From Zhengitettix transpicula (lineage: Eukaryota; Arthropoda; Insecta; Orthoptera; Tetrigidae), in contig CM073596.1 in assembly GCA_037074705.1 (NCBI GenBank), positions 20,356,501-20,420,500 on the forward strand: 64,000 nucleotides of DNA, read 5' to 3'. Positions 33,953 through 44,720 of this stretch are shown in pieces. Within the stretch, counting starts at the first letter, position 1; each line of letters starts with the position of its first letter. A model generated the notes under the pieces. That model was not told where the DNA came from. It did not search any database and was given only the letters and a program-made list of their open reading frames with translations. Both the position numbers and the translations under genes were made by a program.

Positions 33953-34035
33953 TCTACTCAACAACTTTGGACAACGTTCACAGTCATTACGTCATACTGC
34001 TGCACTAACATCGTCGGGGTACAACATATATCCGG
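33953..34035 (-). promoter_or_regulatory. Possible promoter of the small membrane protein gene
   Basis: On the minus strand a TATA-like tatatgttg lies at about 34023-34031, a capsite-like gcagta near 34000, and a CRE-like TGACGTAA at 33987-33994. The start codon follows 35 bp after the CRE. The order is right for a short 5' leader, but no transcript is known from sequence alone. Confidence 0.35.
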
Positions 34036-35235
34036 CAACGGATTTGAACAGTCACAAAAATAACTTAACGCAAAGTCACTAATAAACATGTCATCTTGCT
34101 TGACTCTTCGAAATCAGAATAAACATTGGAATGGATGCTGACACGGGAACCAGGATGAGCTTGAACGCACTGAAGTTACATAATTATCTAACAAAACTGT
34201 ACAAAATAATTGGGATAATTTGTAGGGTTTCTATGAGCTACAAGGAAGACCAGAAGAAGTGTATACTGGTATAGGATCAGCGTGGCACTACGTTACAACT
34301 GAATTTAGATGTACAGTATACACACCAATGTCCAAAGAAGTTAACACAGCTGACGAGTGTCACAGATATTATTAACAGAACATGTATCTGAAAATCAACG
34401 TGTCAGTTGGAATAGTCAATACGTAGCGTTTAAATTGTTTGTAATTACTCGTATTCTCATACTTACGTACATAATTTTAAATGAATGAATGAAATAATTT
34501 AATAACATAAAAAGTAACACGATGTTTAGTCCTCATTGTAGAAGTTCATAAAAAGTGTAATGGATGGGGAATATTAAAAATCTAGATTTCGAAAAAATAA
34601 TTATATTTAATCCAGTGTTGACTATATTTTTTAAGTGTAAAACAGATTTAACTTACAATTTCCATGCAGTGCAATTTATTCTATTAATATCAGACGAATA
34701 CATAAATAAATTTTGTGTAGAATTTCTAAACCGAAAATCAAGCATAACAATGTGTGTAATGAAATACGTATATATTGTTATAGGTTTATAGAATATTAAC
34801 AGTGGAAATTTTTAACTGATTGTCAGTAAATTATATTTTAATTTAACAATAAAAATTATTAATTAAATGATAAAAATAATTTATCATAATGAATAATGTA
34901 ACTATTATATTTTATATAGGCCTAAGTACATGCATACTCGTCCATCTGTTCTCCCTCCTATGATAAATGTAATAAAACGTCACTGTACCAAATTGCAATG
35001 ATGGCATAAATACAGGTTTCACCATCTCCATTGCTCTACTTTTTCTCACTAATTTATTTTCAAATTAAGAAGATAATTTATGGATCGTTCATGATTTATT
35101 TAATAATAATTTAATGTGTGTTAACGCATCAAGTTACTTCAAATATATGTTAAGACTAGAACACAAGTCTGGGTTTCTTTCTAGGTAGAATATTGAACTC
35201 TCCGAATGCATATAACATTTTTAATTAAGTGTAAG
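34036..35235. other. AT-rich intergenic DNA
   Basis: A 75-codon AT-driven frame lies at 34564-34791. No gene or repeat was recognised. Confidence 0.4.
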
Positions 35236-35625
35236 TGGTCAGAGTGCGTGATGTTTTTTTCGCCCCTGACAGCTGCATTGTCGCTTCTCTGTGACCGTGT
35301 ATATCTTCCCGGAGACTCCCCAGGAGAACACGCTCACTCATACCAGCAGCCTCTTTGAAATTCAAATGCAAACACTTTGGAGGGGTTGCCGGTTGGCGAC
35401 CCAACGCACCGCGTCAGTTTATTTTTAATGTTCTCCTTGTTTCAATAACACTCTCGGTGAAGAAAACCATATTGAAGGATAAGCCTCAGAGGGAAAAAAT
35501 TAAATGTAAAATTGAAATCGAGTGCCCTTCTGCAATACCACTTGAACGCGCTTGTGCCCGCAGCCACGTGGCGCGAGTCTACGCCCTCCGTGCTAAAAAC
35601 AACTCGTGCGTGTAATCCATCCAAA
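35236..35625. promoter_or_regulatory. GC-rich island with CACGTG E-box
   Basis: CpG-richer block with tcttcccggagactccccag and a palindromic E-box CACGTG at 35565-35570 (class bound by Myc/Max, USF and clock-type bHLH factors). Open frames of 60-86 codons overlap on both strands without motifs. Confidence 0.35.
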
Positions 35626-36177
35626 TAGAAAACCTTACGGAATAACTATGTCATTGGTTGGGCTGTGTAACGTAGTATCATATGTAGAAAAAACGATTTA
35701 AAACAGACATAGACTCCTTTTATTACTTTCAGTTCCCTTGGTCACTCTCCATCCAGACAGTTTGAAGCTTACTGACAATGGTAATGAAAGAATTGGGATA
35801 TAGTTCCGTATTACATTGACTTTAATAGAGGAAAGTCAGAGGGAATACAAACAATTCTAAAAAGGATGTTCATCTTCAGGCGAAAAGGGGTCAGAATCGG
35901 GGTCCAAATTTTTATGACACACCTCTGACTCTCACCAAAGATGTAAAAAAAAAAAGAAAACAAAATTTATATTTGGCTAAAACGATGTATAAAGTAAAAT
36001 AAATGATCAGAAGCAAAATAGCGTAGCCCACCGATAATTTTTTAAAGAAGATAAAAATCTGTAAGTCATTGAAATTGAATTGTGGGAAATAAATCTTAAA
36101 GATTATGCAGGGCATAAGCAATGACCAAGGCAGCATCTATAATTGAGGAATAACCTTTTAAAATCTGAGGCGGGGCT
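35626..36177. other. AT-rich intergenic DNA
   Basis: An A-run at 35943-35954 and otherwise no recognised feature up to the LINE fragment. Confidence 0.35.
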
Positions 36178-36408
36178 TTGTATGGACCAGAAACATGGGC
36201 ATTAAGAAAGAGGGAGGAAAAATACCTGGATAGTTTTGAAATGTGTCATTGGAGAAGAATTGAAATAATAAAGGGAAAATAAATTGTAAAAACGAAGAAA
36301 TTAATCTTGATTACAGTCGTAAGAGCAAACTGGATCGGACTAATCCTAAGAAGAAATTGTTTACTGCACGACATCATAGGGCACATGGATGGAATAAGAG
36401 TGGCCACT
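36178..36408 (+). pseudogene. LINE reverse transcriptase, C-terminal fragment
   Basis: From 36178 the frame reads LYGPETWALRKREEKYLDSF and then FEMCHWRRIEIIKG before a stop. A second frame from 36307 reads RANWIGLILRRNCLLHDIIG. Both are hallmark blocks of the region after the reverse transcriptase palm in insect non-LTR retrotransposons (LYGSETW...FEMW.WRRM, then NWIGHILRR). A frameshift and a stop separate the blocks, so it is dead. The upstream endonuclease and reverse transcriptase domains are absent, a 5' truncation normal for LINEs. The family A copy at 36409 abuts it. Confidence 0.85.
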
Positions 36409-36830
36409 CCGCTCTTATTGCATAGGAAAGGGGGATGCAGAAATGTAGAGCAAGGTAGTCAAGGGTTAACTAGGGCTCCCGGGCTGTAGTTTAAGGATCC
36501 TACCCGGCAATTCGCCTAAAAAAGATGCATGACAAACCATAGGAAAATCTGCATCAGTACTTTGGTATCCCACACCATTTCAAATAGCGGGAGAGTGGGG
36601 ACGCAACATTCCCTTCTCCGTGTCTCGACCAGGAGGCAGCCGGCCGACTATTCAAATGTGAATAGCGGACAACTCTTACCGTATGCCCAAGGTTTGTGAC
36701 CCCGGAAAATACACCTCTTAAAACAGGTCGAGGTGCCTCGGCTTGAGGGAACCGTAGTTCAAAAACGGAAAGAAGAAAAGGCATCCTCAAAGCCTCCATC
36801 CTCCAGAACTCTCAGCATCCCCGTTTGGGT
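36409..36830 (-). mobile_element. Family A SINE-like element, copy 4
   Basis: The minus-strand copy runs from the 3' body (left) through ggatcctacccggcaattcg and ccggccgactattcaaatgt to the 5' part (ggaaccgtagttcaaaaacg and beyond). The 3' tail is lost where it meets the LINE fragment. Its 5' end is joined directly to copy 5 in the same orientation, so the two form a head-to-tail pair. Confidence 0.85.
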
Positions 36831-36893
36831 TTGAGGGTAAAAGGCTGCATGAGGGTAAAAGGCTACATGAGGGTAACAGGCTACATGATGGTA
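36831..36893 (-). repeat. 18-bp tandem repeat at the 3' terminus of family A copy 5
   Basis: Three and a half units of gagggtaaaaggctacat (variants gctgcat and taacagg). The same 18-bp unit is present once at the 3' end of other copies, so the terminal unit was multiplied, as happens at 3' ends of some LINE and SINE families during target-primed reverse transcription. Confidence 0.9.
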
Positions 36894-37130
36894 ACCCACG
36901 AGGTGGCAACTCCTCTTAATTATCATACGAACGAATTTTGAAAGGTGGGTTGCGGAAGGGTAGTGGGAGGTAGGCAAGGGTTAAGTAGGGTTCCCGGGCC
37001 GTAATTTAAGGATCCTACCCGCCAATTCACCTAAAAAAGATGCAGGAGAAACCCTAGAAAAACCTGCATCAGGTAGGTCGGGCATTGGGTACTTGTCCCA
37101 CGGCCATCGGATGGACAGGGAGGAGTTTCC
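36831..37130 (-). mobile_element. Family A SINE-like element, copy 5, 5'-truncated
   Basis: The minus-strand copy whose 3' end carries the expanded 18-bp terminal repeat (next entry). It continues through the body and stops near the block before the middle of the family (aggagtttcc). It lies head-to-tail with copy 4. Confidence 0.85.
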
Positions 37131-37689
37131 CGGACTATACCCAAGCTTAAAATAAATCTTTGACAACATATTGTTGAGAGAAGAGAATTTTATGGATGTG
37201 AACGGCTATAAGCTAGAAAATATTGAGGTTGTTGAAGATTAACCGGACAAATAAACTAAGAACGAGAAAGCTTCAAAAAGTTTAAGTCCTATGGAATGAA
37301 GAATCCTTTAAAGCACACTAAGGAAAAGACGAAAAAAGTTACTGAGACATCTGTGATTAGGTATCTTAGTGTGGGTGATGCAGCCCTGGTCGCAGTAGAC
37401 AGATCAAGAGTGTGGACAACAATAAACCACTCATTAGACTCGGAACCTCCCATATATTTTTGGTAAATTATGCTCTGTATGGATTGTCATGAACCTCATT
37501 CAACTAGAACCTATTTTTAGGTATATATTTAATTCAATCGTGTTCCTTCCATCCTTGAGTACAGATCCCCGAAATAGTAGAAACAGTTATCCGCTTCCAG
37601 ACGTGTGAACGCAAGTGTTAATAACTATTTGACCAGAGATTCATTTCGCATAAGTAAGGTACGTAAAATATAATTTTTTCCCCCTTCTG
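37131..37689. other. AT-rich intergenic DNA
   Basis: No gene or repeat family was recognised. Confidence 0.4.
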
Positions 37690-37965
37690 TTGAATGTAAA
37701 ATGAAATTGGACGTGATCTTGGGGAGGATTGGTGTCCGTGTCTTGGAGTTGTCCGCTGCGTGACGCGGCTGTGGGCCGCCGGCTTTGACGCGTGATCCGC
37801 AGGATTGCCCTGCAATTAGAGCCCGTAATTGTTTGCCCTGCTCCTAATCCACGCCCGGGGACACGGGAAACTCAGCATGCAGCAACGCCACTTTAAAACC
37901 AGCACCTTTAAAATTAAATCTTCTTGTTAGCTTCTACGGGCCCCGGGATAGCCTTCTCATCAGTT
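37690..37965. promoter_or_regulatory. GC-rich island, candidate regulatory element
   Basis: CpG-rich core (gtgggccgccggctttgacg) followed by clustered homeodomain-type cores caattag, gtaattg and ctcctaatcc (TAATCC at 37845-37850). This mix is enhancer-like. A 65-codon minus-strand frame inside is not convincing. Confidence 0.42.
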
Positions 37966-40079
37966 GTGGCACCCGATTCGATTGATTTAGTTTGAACTGT
38001 AGCTTGTCTCCGATCATTTCTCAAAAGAAATAATTATTAACTTTGAAATACAGGATGGCCAGAAATACAACAGGTTCTGCCAATCTCTTTTGATAGTTTG
38101 AACAATAAATCAGCGCACGAGATAAACAGCGTCAATCACAAAAGCGTGAATGTGATTTTATTCCTCAAATTACGTGACAGTTTATCAATAATTTATATCC
38201 CCTAGCTTAATAACAACTGACTAGTAGTAATCAGAGATGATATCTTCCATTTTCTTTGGTGCCATTTCAAATAGGGGTTGTCTTTTGGGACCCAGAATTT
38301 ACATATCGCACAATTACATTTATTTAGTTTATCAGAAAATCTACTACTTAACATAACCTTCACTATTAAAATGATAGCTTCTGTCTTTGTAACGGTTGTT
38401 GTACTGTGACAATTAATACGTACAATATGTAAATTCATTTAAATTTTTTTTTAAATGTAACATAGTCGAAAAACGGAGATGACAGACAAAAATAGTTTTA
38501 AAGCTAGATGTCGTTGTACTCTCAAATGTTGACGAGACTGACCAGATTCAATGAGCCTGACTGCCCTCATAAGAACCATGCTTTTTAGGAGAGAAGAAAT
38601 GAGTAATAGTTATTTTGAGGAGTATCAGTAAAAGTGGTGGAGGAAATGGTGAGAAATGAAGTCAGTTGATAAGTAGTAGAGGCACAAATTCTGTATAAAT
38701 TGGGAAACACTAATACTGACCTGAGGATCCAAAATGTTTCCTACGGAAAAAAATACCACGCTTGTTCGGAGGAGCACCCAGTTGGCGAAATAACCTAGTG
38801 TGAGCTTGCTGCCAATTTTTTCAGGACCAACCTTAAATTCAGCATACTTTTGCACGTTGCTACAGCATGATTTATTGCCTTGATAGGAAGTATGGAGGTA
38901 GGATTTTCTGACAGAGCCAACTTGTCTACTCAGTTTTGAAAGTATCAAGACTTCTGAGGCATATACCAGTCTTTGGCTTGTTAACCCTAACCAAAGTCCT
39001 GATTCGCTGCGCTAAATTCTAAGGCCAAATACTTCCCTGAAGAAGGTTAGAAGTTGTATTTATATTGAAGTACACGATTGCGTAGAATCCTACATATCTT
39101 CATTAGCAAGCAAATCACAAAAGTCAATGTTTTCCAATCAAAGTTTCTACAAAACAGCAGCACCCTGTCTCTCATTAGACGCCTACAATGTCCCGTATGA
39201 AAATTTTTTATTAATTTCTGATAAATCCATGAGATATTTTGAATAGTTTCTTAGACAACTTTAACACGAAATCTCGAAAAATAGTTACAATTTGTAATAA
39301 TCTACCGAGACATTTCGATATTTCCTCAATATAAAGTTACTTTTATTTATTTTCATGTATTATTATGATAATGAAGATATCAGAGATAAAATATGTTCTT
39401 AATATTCACTATTAGAGACTAGTAAGTTAAATTAAAATAAGTAACTCTCTCTATACTAATTCCATATATTACAGTATGCTATCGAAGATCATATTTTTGT
39501 ATCAAAGAAATCGTTTGTGCATTTCAAAAAAGGGTCGTAAATACATTTCCAACAATCGGTCAAAAATTATAATAATTTAATTATGTAATTGACTGAGTAT
39601 TTTATGTCTTTTTAAAAATAATGTGTATTATTTAATTAATTTCCCTTAAGAAAATTCCTGTCCCAATAATGTCGTACAAAACATCCCATCATTTTTAGTT
39701 CAAATTAATATTGAAAATATAATGTTCTGCATTCCAATTGAGTGAAATTATGACATCGATCAAGAGGCGCCATTGGGAACTTTACACTTCGAATAATAGT
39801 AAGGCCTTACATTCGGTTCACAAAAATCGAGACATGTAATTCGCAGGCACTTAGTTCTATGAATCTCCAATTTTAATCTTCAATTTTTTGTTATTAATTG
39901 TATACAGATGCGCCAACTTGACACTCTTTCGATTCTATGGCTGAATTAGGACAAGTAATTGCTCACTTCACTCGATGTAAATTATTTAATTGAGTATTAA
40001 TATGGTTTACAAAAGTAAACCATTCGTTCTAAATGCGAATTTCAGCCTGACAGTTACGGGAAGCAATAAATAATATACG
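37966..40079. other. AT-rich intergenic DNA
   Basis: Frames of 78 and 107 codons (38202-38438 and 38625-38948, minus strand) have no recognised domain, and no exon signals support them. Otherwise no gene, array or repeat copy was seen. Confidence 0.4.
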
Positions 40080-40510
40080 ATGAAACATGCTAAGTCCGAC
40101 TGGCCCATGTTCGGTGCATAATCTCTGTGTTTTTGACGGGAGGCAATGCCGTAGAAAGAGCTGCCAAGATATTGACAGCTCGTCTCCCTCGCATAATCCC
40201 GGCCCGTCTCAACGCAAACGCGAAAAATAATAATAATCTACATTCACCAAATATCAAATAAATGACGAGGAGTGTCAAAAAAATTGTTCCAAAAAATTAA
40301 ATTGACGCCGCGGGATTTAGGAGGGTTTTCGGCGGACTTAACGTTCCTTCGAGCGAGGTTTATCTGGCACGCGCATACGCCGACCCCGATACGTGGGTGT
40401 GGGTGTGTGATAGGAGAAATGCTCTCTCCAGGGATCCTGCCTGCCGCAAGCCAACCGTGGCCCCCATTAAAGGAACCTACGATAATGTGACACACGCAGC
40501 GCGGCCGCTA
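40080..40510. promoter_or_regulatory. Large GC-rich island, candidate enhancer
   Basis: Two GC-rich parts (40080-40215 and 40305-40510) flank an AT-rich linker. They contain TAATCCC (40194-40200), ttgacgccgcgggatttagg, a (gtgggt)-type tract near 40394-40407 and a NotI-like gcggccgc near 40501. Overlapping frames on both strands lack motifs. It matches no repeat in the window. Confidence 0.42.
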
Positions 40511-41639
40511 AGATACGAGTAGGCTGCTGGGAAAAAACCGTAGTCAATCTCTTTACTGTCTAAATTCAACCCTCATGTAAATAACTTTTTCTGCAAGCAC
40601 TGACATTCATCAAGTTGGGTAAAGGGGTGCGGTGACCCACGTTAAACAATGGGAAAACGAGGAAAAAAACGAAACATCCCAACCATGTTAATTATTGTAT
40701 TAAGAGACAGAGTCACATAAGTTACGATTGAATCCCAAATTTTTATTACAGATTTGTTAATAGGAGATGTTTAGTGTAAATGATGTACTCGTATACTGAG
40801 AAACGTCACGTCAGTCACATCCGACATCATAATTATTTAAACCAAAGTGATAGAACTGGAATTGAAGAGTTGGGATTGCTTCAGTATAATTGAAAGTGGT
40901 AATAGAATTTTTAAGTCGCAGGTTGCAAGTTGGAAAGATTTTTCTGCGTGAACGGAACGGACCTGAGACGTTTTGGAACGATTAAGTTCGCAGAGGGGCG
41001 GACTCTTCCGTATTCTGTCGTGTCGAGGGTTCGAACTCGGTCCCGAGCGCAGATCTGAAAATATTTCAGCCTTGCTTCTCTTATCTGAATCCTGGCGTGT
41101 GTGAGTTACCATGAGCGGTGGTACGGAGTCGCTTAATTGTGTGACGTAATAGAGACATACAGCTGGTAGTATAATAATAAATAATTTTTGTTACAATATT
41201 TTAAAATTAAAGGTTAAATTATATATGTATATAGTGTGTGAGTAAGAGTGTGTGCGTGCAATATTTCTCCTAATGAAGATGAATAAAATATTTAATTAAG
41301 AAATTATCAGGTGTTCCATTATCTATAATATAAAAATTATGAGAGGGTGGAAGAAGGAAGAAAGAATGATCCTACGGTTCGAACAATATAAACTGATCGT
41401 CTTCAGGGAAAAAGGAGAGCCATAGAGTCCAAACACGATAAGTTATTCACTAAATATCCCTACACCAGTTTCAACAACAATATTTTAAAGTTGTATTCAA
41501 CCAACATGCTTACCGTTGCTCCTTAAGTTATGCCATACATCTCCCTCTTTATATATATATTATTTCGACTATTTAACATTATCGTTTTATATGCACAAAT
41601 ATACTGGGGAAACGTGAATGCGTGGGCAACTTAATTTAT
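40511..41639. other. Intergenic DNA, partly GC-richer
   Basis: A GC-richer stretch at 40915-41120 includes a B-box-like gggttcgaactcgg near 41029, and a retroelement-end-like signature (cctacggttcgaac followed by gtcttcaggg) lies near 41371-41408. Neither is long enough to assign. No gene is supported. Confidence 0.35.
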
Positions 41640-41890
41640 CTAGTGCTTCCGCCGCGACGGGGCGATTGCAAGATTCTCTTTTTATTCTGTTTGGTAATTA
41701 ACGCGGTGTGAGTCAGCGGCGCTGTCCTGTCAGGAGCATCTGCGGGATTCCGAAGCGCGATTTTTAGGAGGCGCGTCCACTTTTCAACGCCGTCTGAGCG
41801 TGCATGATGGGTGGGCTTCAGCTCAATGCGACCCTTCACGAGGGAGAAACAGAACACTTGCGTCACTGCAGCATCGCCTTCCATCCAAAA
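41640..41890. promoter_or_regulatory. GC-rich island, candidate regulatory element
   Basis: GC-rich block with ccgccgcgacggggcg, a homeodomain-type ggtaattaacgc and gtgagtcagcggcg, whose TGAGTCA is a perfect AP-1 site (about 41708-41714). Overlapping frames on both strands lack motifs. Confidence 0.4.
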
Positions 41891-42393
41891 ACCTACAAGA
41901 AGTACGCGTCATCAATACAAACGATGTACGAATGAATGCTTTCATTCTCTGGAATTGCACAATGCCAACTTGATAGGTGAAACTGTCGTTTGAAAAGGGC
42001 CAAATTTAAATTTAGGAACAAATTTCAAAAGTAAAAAATAATGTTCTTTTCATAATTAAAAAACAATTACGGATAAATATTTTTTCAGGTGTATCAGAAG
42101 TGCACTTAGACAATTAAAATGTAACTGAAATGACAACAAATTATTTTTTAAAATCTAAAATTAATCACAGATACAATATATATAATAAAAAAGGATTCAA
42201 ACGCGTTGACTCATTGTAACAAAAATTGGTACACATATTCTTCAAAACACGAGAAACAGTACTGTGGGGGTCAGAAACCCCTAGCATTAAGGTATAAAGA
42301 ATAATAATTAAAAAATGTAATCATTTTGGGTTAAATTATCACTCGACAGAGACGTTACTATGCGACAAACAAAGGAAATAGTTCCTTTTCCGT
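41891..42393. other. AT-rich intergenic DNA
   Basis: Nothing recognised before the tandem duplication. Confidence 0.4.
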
Positions 42394-42800
42394 AATGAAA
42401 TAAAGCAGAAATATTTTCATTGAATAAAAACTATAATTTTATCCAGCAATACGCCTTTGAATGATAGTAAAAAAACAATACGAAATTCCTTTACGATCCT
42501 TGCGGAAAATGTAAGGTAATTTTCGCGCCATATTAGTGACTCCAATATGGCGGTCATTTGTTTACATTGTGAATCTAACTAAGAATTTCTTCAATTTAAT
42601 CTTTCGTCATTTTGGAGACAGGGGACAATTATATTCTGCAATACTCGAGGAGTATATTTAAGAAGAAATTCGAAGGTATGTTTGTTGGGATTAATGCAAT
42701 AAAATTGAATGGATTTTACAGCTGTTCAATTAATGCACTATTAGTCGAAAGTATGAACGGAACGTGTAACAGTTAGATAATAACATTAATATAGAATATT
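42394..42800 (+). repeat. Exact 407-bp tandem duplication, unit 1
   Basis: Unit 1 starts aatgaaataaagcag and ends atatagaatatt. Reading base by base I found no difference from unit 2. It contains the inverted pair cgccatatt and aatatggcg (42526-42534 and 42544-42552), both Pho/YY1-like, and a palindromic atactcgaggagtat at 42641-42655. Confidence 0.95.
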
Positions 42801-43207
42801 AATGAAATAAAGCAGAAATATTTTCATTGAATAAAAACTATAATTTTATCCAGCAATACGCCTTTGAATGATAGTAAAAAAACAATACGAAATTCCTTTA
42901 CGATCCTTGCGGAAAATGTAAGGTAATTTTCGCGCCATATTAGTGACTCCAATATGGCGGTCATTTGTTTACATTGTGAATCTAACTAAGAATTTCTTCA
43001 ATTTAATCTTTCGTCATTTTGGAGACAGGGGACAATTATATTCTGCAATACTCGAGGAGTATATTTAAGAAGAAATTCGAAGGTATGTTTGTTGGGATTA
43101 ATGCAATAAAATTGAATGGATTTTACAGCTGTTCAATTAATGCACTATTAGTCGAAAGTATGAACGGAACGTGTAACAGTTAGATAATAACATTAATATA
43201 GAATATT
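42801..43207 (+). repeat. Exact 407-bp tandem duplication, unit 2
   Basis: Directly follows unit 1 without a spacer. The junction gaatatt|aatgaaat shows only trivial microhomology with the outer borders. Perfect identity implies a very recent duplication, an array collapsed to two units, or an assembly artefact. Confidence 0.95.
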
Positions 43208-43592
43208 TTTGTATAATATTAATATAGAATTAAATACTATTTCGGGTTTATATAAATAAGAACACGGGAAACGCCGGGATCTATTTGTATAACAATAAAC
43301 GTTTGATTTAATTATATTTTCGAAACTATTTTTAAATACAGTAAAAATTATATTTATTATTTAAAATATTTACTTCGTATGTCATGGTTAATGCTTCAAA
43401 ATAATATATCGTATATTTTCTCCTACAACACAACAAATGCTTTCCAACACTGCACCAAAGGCTATGATCATTTAATAATATACTTGACATTCATCAAAAA
43501 TGATTTAAAATCAAAAAAATTTCAAATGATTGAAAATTAATAATAATAAATATATTATATAATAATTTGAGTTTTATCAACTGACTAATGCA
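43208..43592. other. AT-rich intergenic DNA
   Basis: Nothing recognised. Confidence 0.35.
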
Positions 43593-43700
43593 GTTGTGTC
43601 GCTCTTAGCACCTGAAGAATTTCAGAAACGTCGTTTGGTATTTATCTAATCACTTATTTTGTATGTATTTGACTATCTTTATTATTATTAAAAATTATAT
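43593..43700 (+). mobile_element. Retroelement-end fragment (family P), plus-strand copy
   Basis: cacctgaagaatttcagaaa, then cgtcgtttggtatttatc and tgtatttgactatctttatt align with the minus strand of 27300-27425, with a small internal deletion. The class is uncertain (Penelope-like suspected from the signature only). Confidence 0.4.
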
Positions 43701-44455
43701 TTGTAATCTTTAATTTTAAAACTGCAGAAGGTTTTTAAAATCAGAATCGTATTCATTTAATGTAATTAAATATTATAAAATCCCTAAAAAGAGACAGTAA
43801 TTCTTTTTAAATAATGTTATAACACAGACGAAAATACTCATTAATTATTTTCATTTTTTGTATTTCCATCTATTTGATTAAATAATTAAGGGAATTTTAC
43901 ATATATTAAAATAAAGTTGAACTAATATAATTATGATGATGCGCGTCTGCGCATTGATGAGCTGCTTCGTCTCGACAGATTTCTTAATACAATATTTACA
44001 ATACAATATTTAACTAATGTTCTTTAAATCGGCACCCAGAAATTTTAAATGTATCACAAATGCATAAACAACACACTTTGTCCAAATATAATACAATACA
44101 GGGAGGGTATAGATATTTCAAGAAAGGGAACAAAACCACACAAATCGTTTAAATAATTTATATATTTATTAATTTGAATCTAATTCTGCCCGAAAACCAT
44201 AGTACGAATATACAAGGTTTTAAATTTTTTCTCTTTTATTCAATTACGATAAAATATTATATAAAATATTTACAGTAATATCTACTACATACTACAAGTA
44301 TTTGAAAAAAATAGATTTCATATCGAGTACAAAGTCAGTCAGTATTTAAGACAGAACAAATGTCTCGGGAACGATTTATACCTTGAAATTAAAAAACGTA
44401 AGTTTTGTCGGTCTGAAATTTTTTAAAAAGAATTTATTAAATTTCTAGGATCATT
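43701..44455. other. AT-rich intergenic DNA
   Basis: Nothing recognised. Confidence 0.4.
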
Positions 44456-44720
44456 CGTGCAGTAGGATGAATGGTGAAAATTTGTTGAAGTCATTTGGCG
44501 TACTCGTCACGGAGGGGCACGACAAATTCTGCTGGGAGAGCAGCGCAGCACAACTCTGCTTGTTGTCATTAGCAACAAACATCTGCGCCGCGTAATTTTT
44601 TAAAGGTTAGCAGTGCAGGTCATCAATTACCCTGCTGTGGCACCAGGAACAGGTTGGAGTTTGCCGTGACTCAGAGAGTTTTGAGGGGCTCCAATCCCCT
44701 TGCGGCCATCCCTCATATGG
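44456..44720. promoter_or_regulatory. GC-rich island, candidate regulatory element
   Basis: GC-richer block with gtactcgtcacggaggggca and gggagagcagcgcagcacaa. It has no long reading frame on either strand, which favours a non-coding role. It is not repeated in the window. Confidence 0.35.

Noticed and set aside
11128..40200. Seven TAATCC(C)/GGGATTA sites within GC islands (11128, 13781, 17224, 22852, 31833, 37845, 40194) as a K50-homeodomain autoregulatory code
   Set aside because: For this base composition about eight 7-mers of this type are expected on both strands of 64 kb by chance, so the count alone shows no enrichment.
41026..41045. tRNA gene from a B-box-like gggttcgaactcgg
   Set aside because: No A-box at the proper distance and no cloverleaf stems can be drawn. 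The same holds for sites near 11640, 48075 and 52282.
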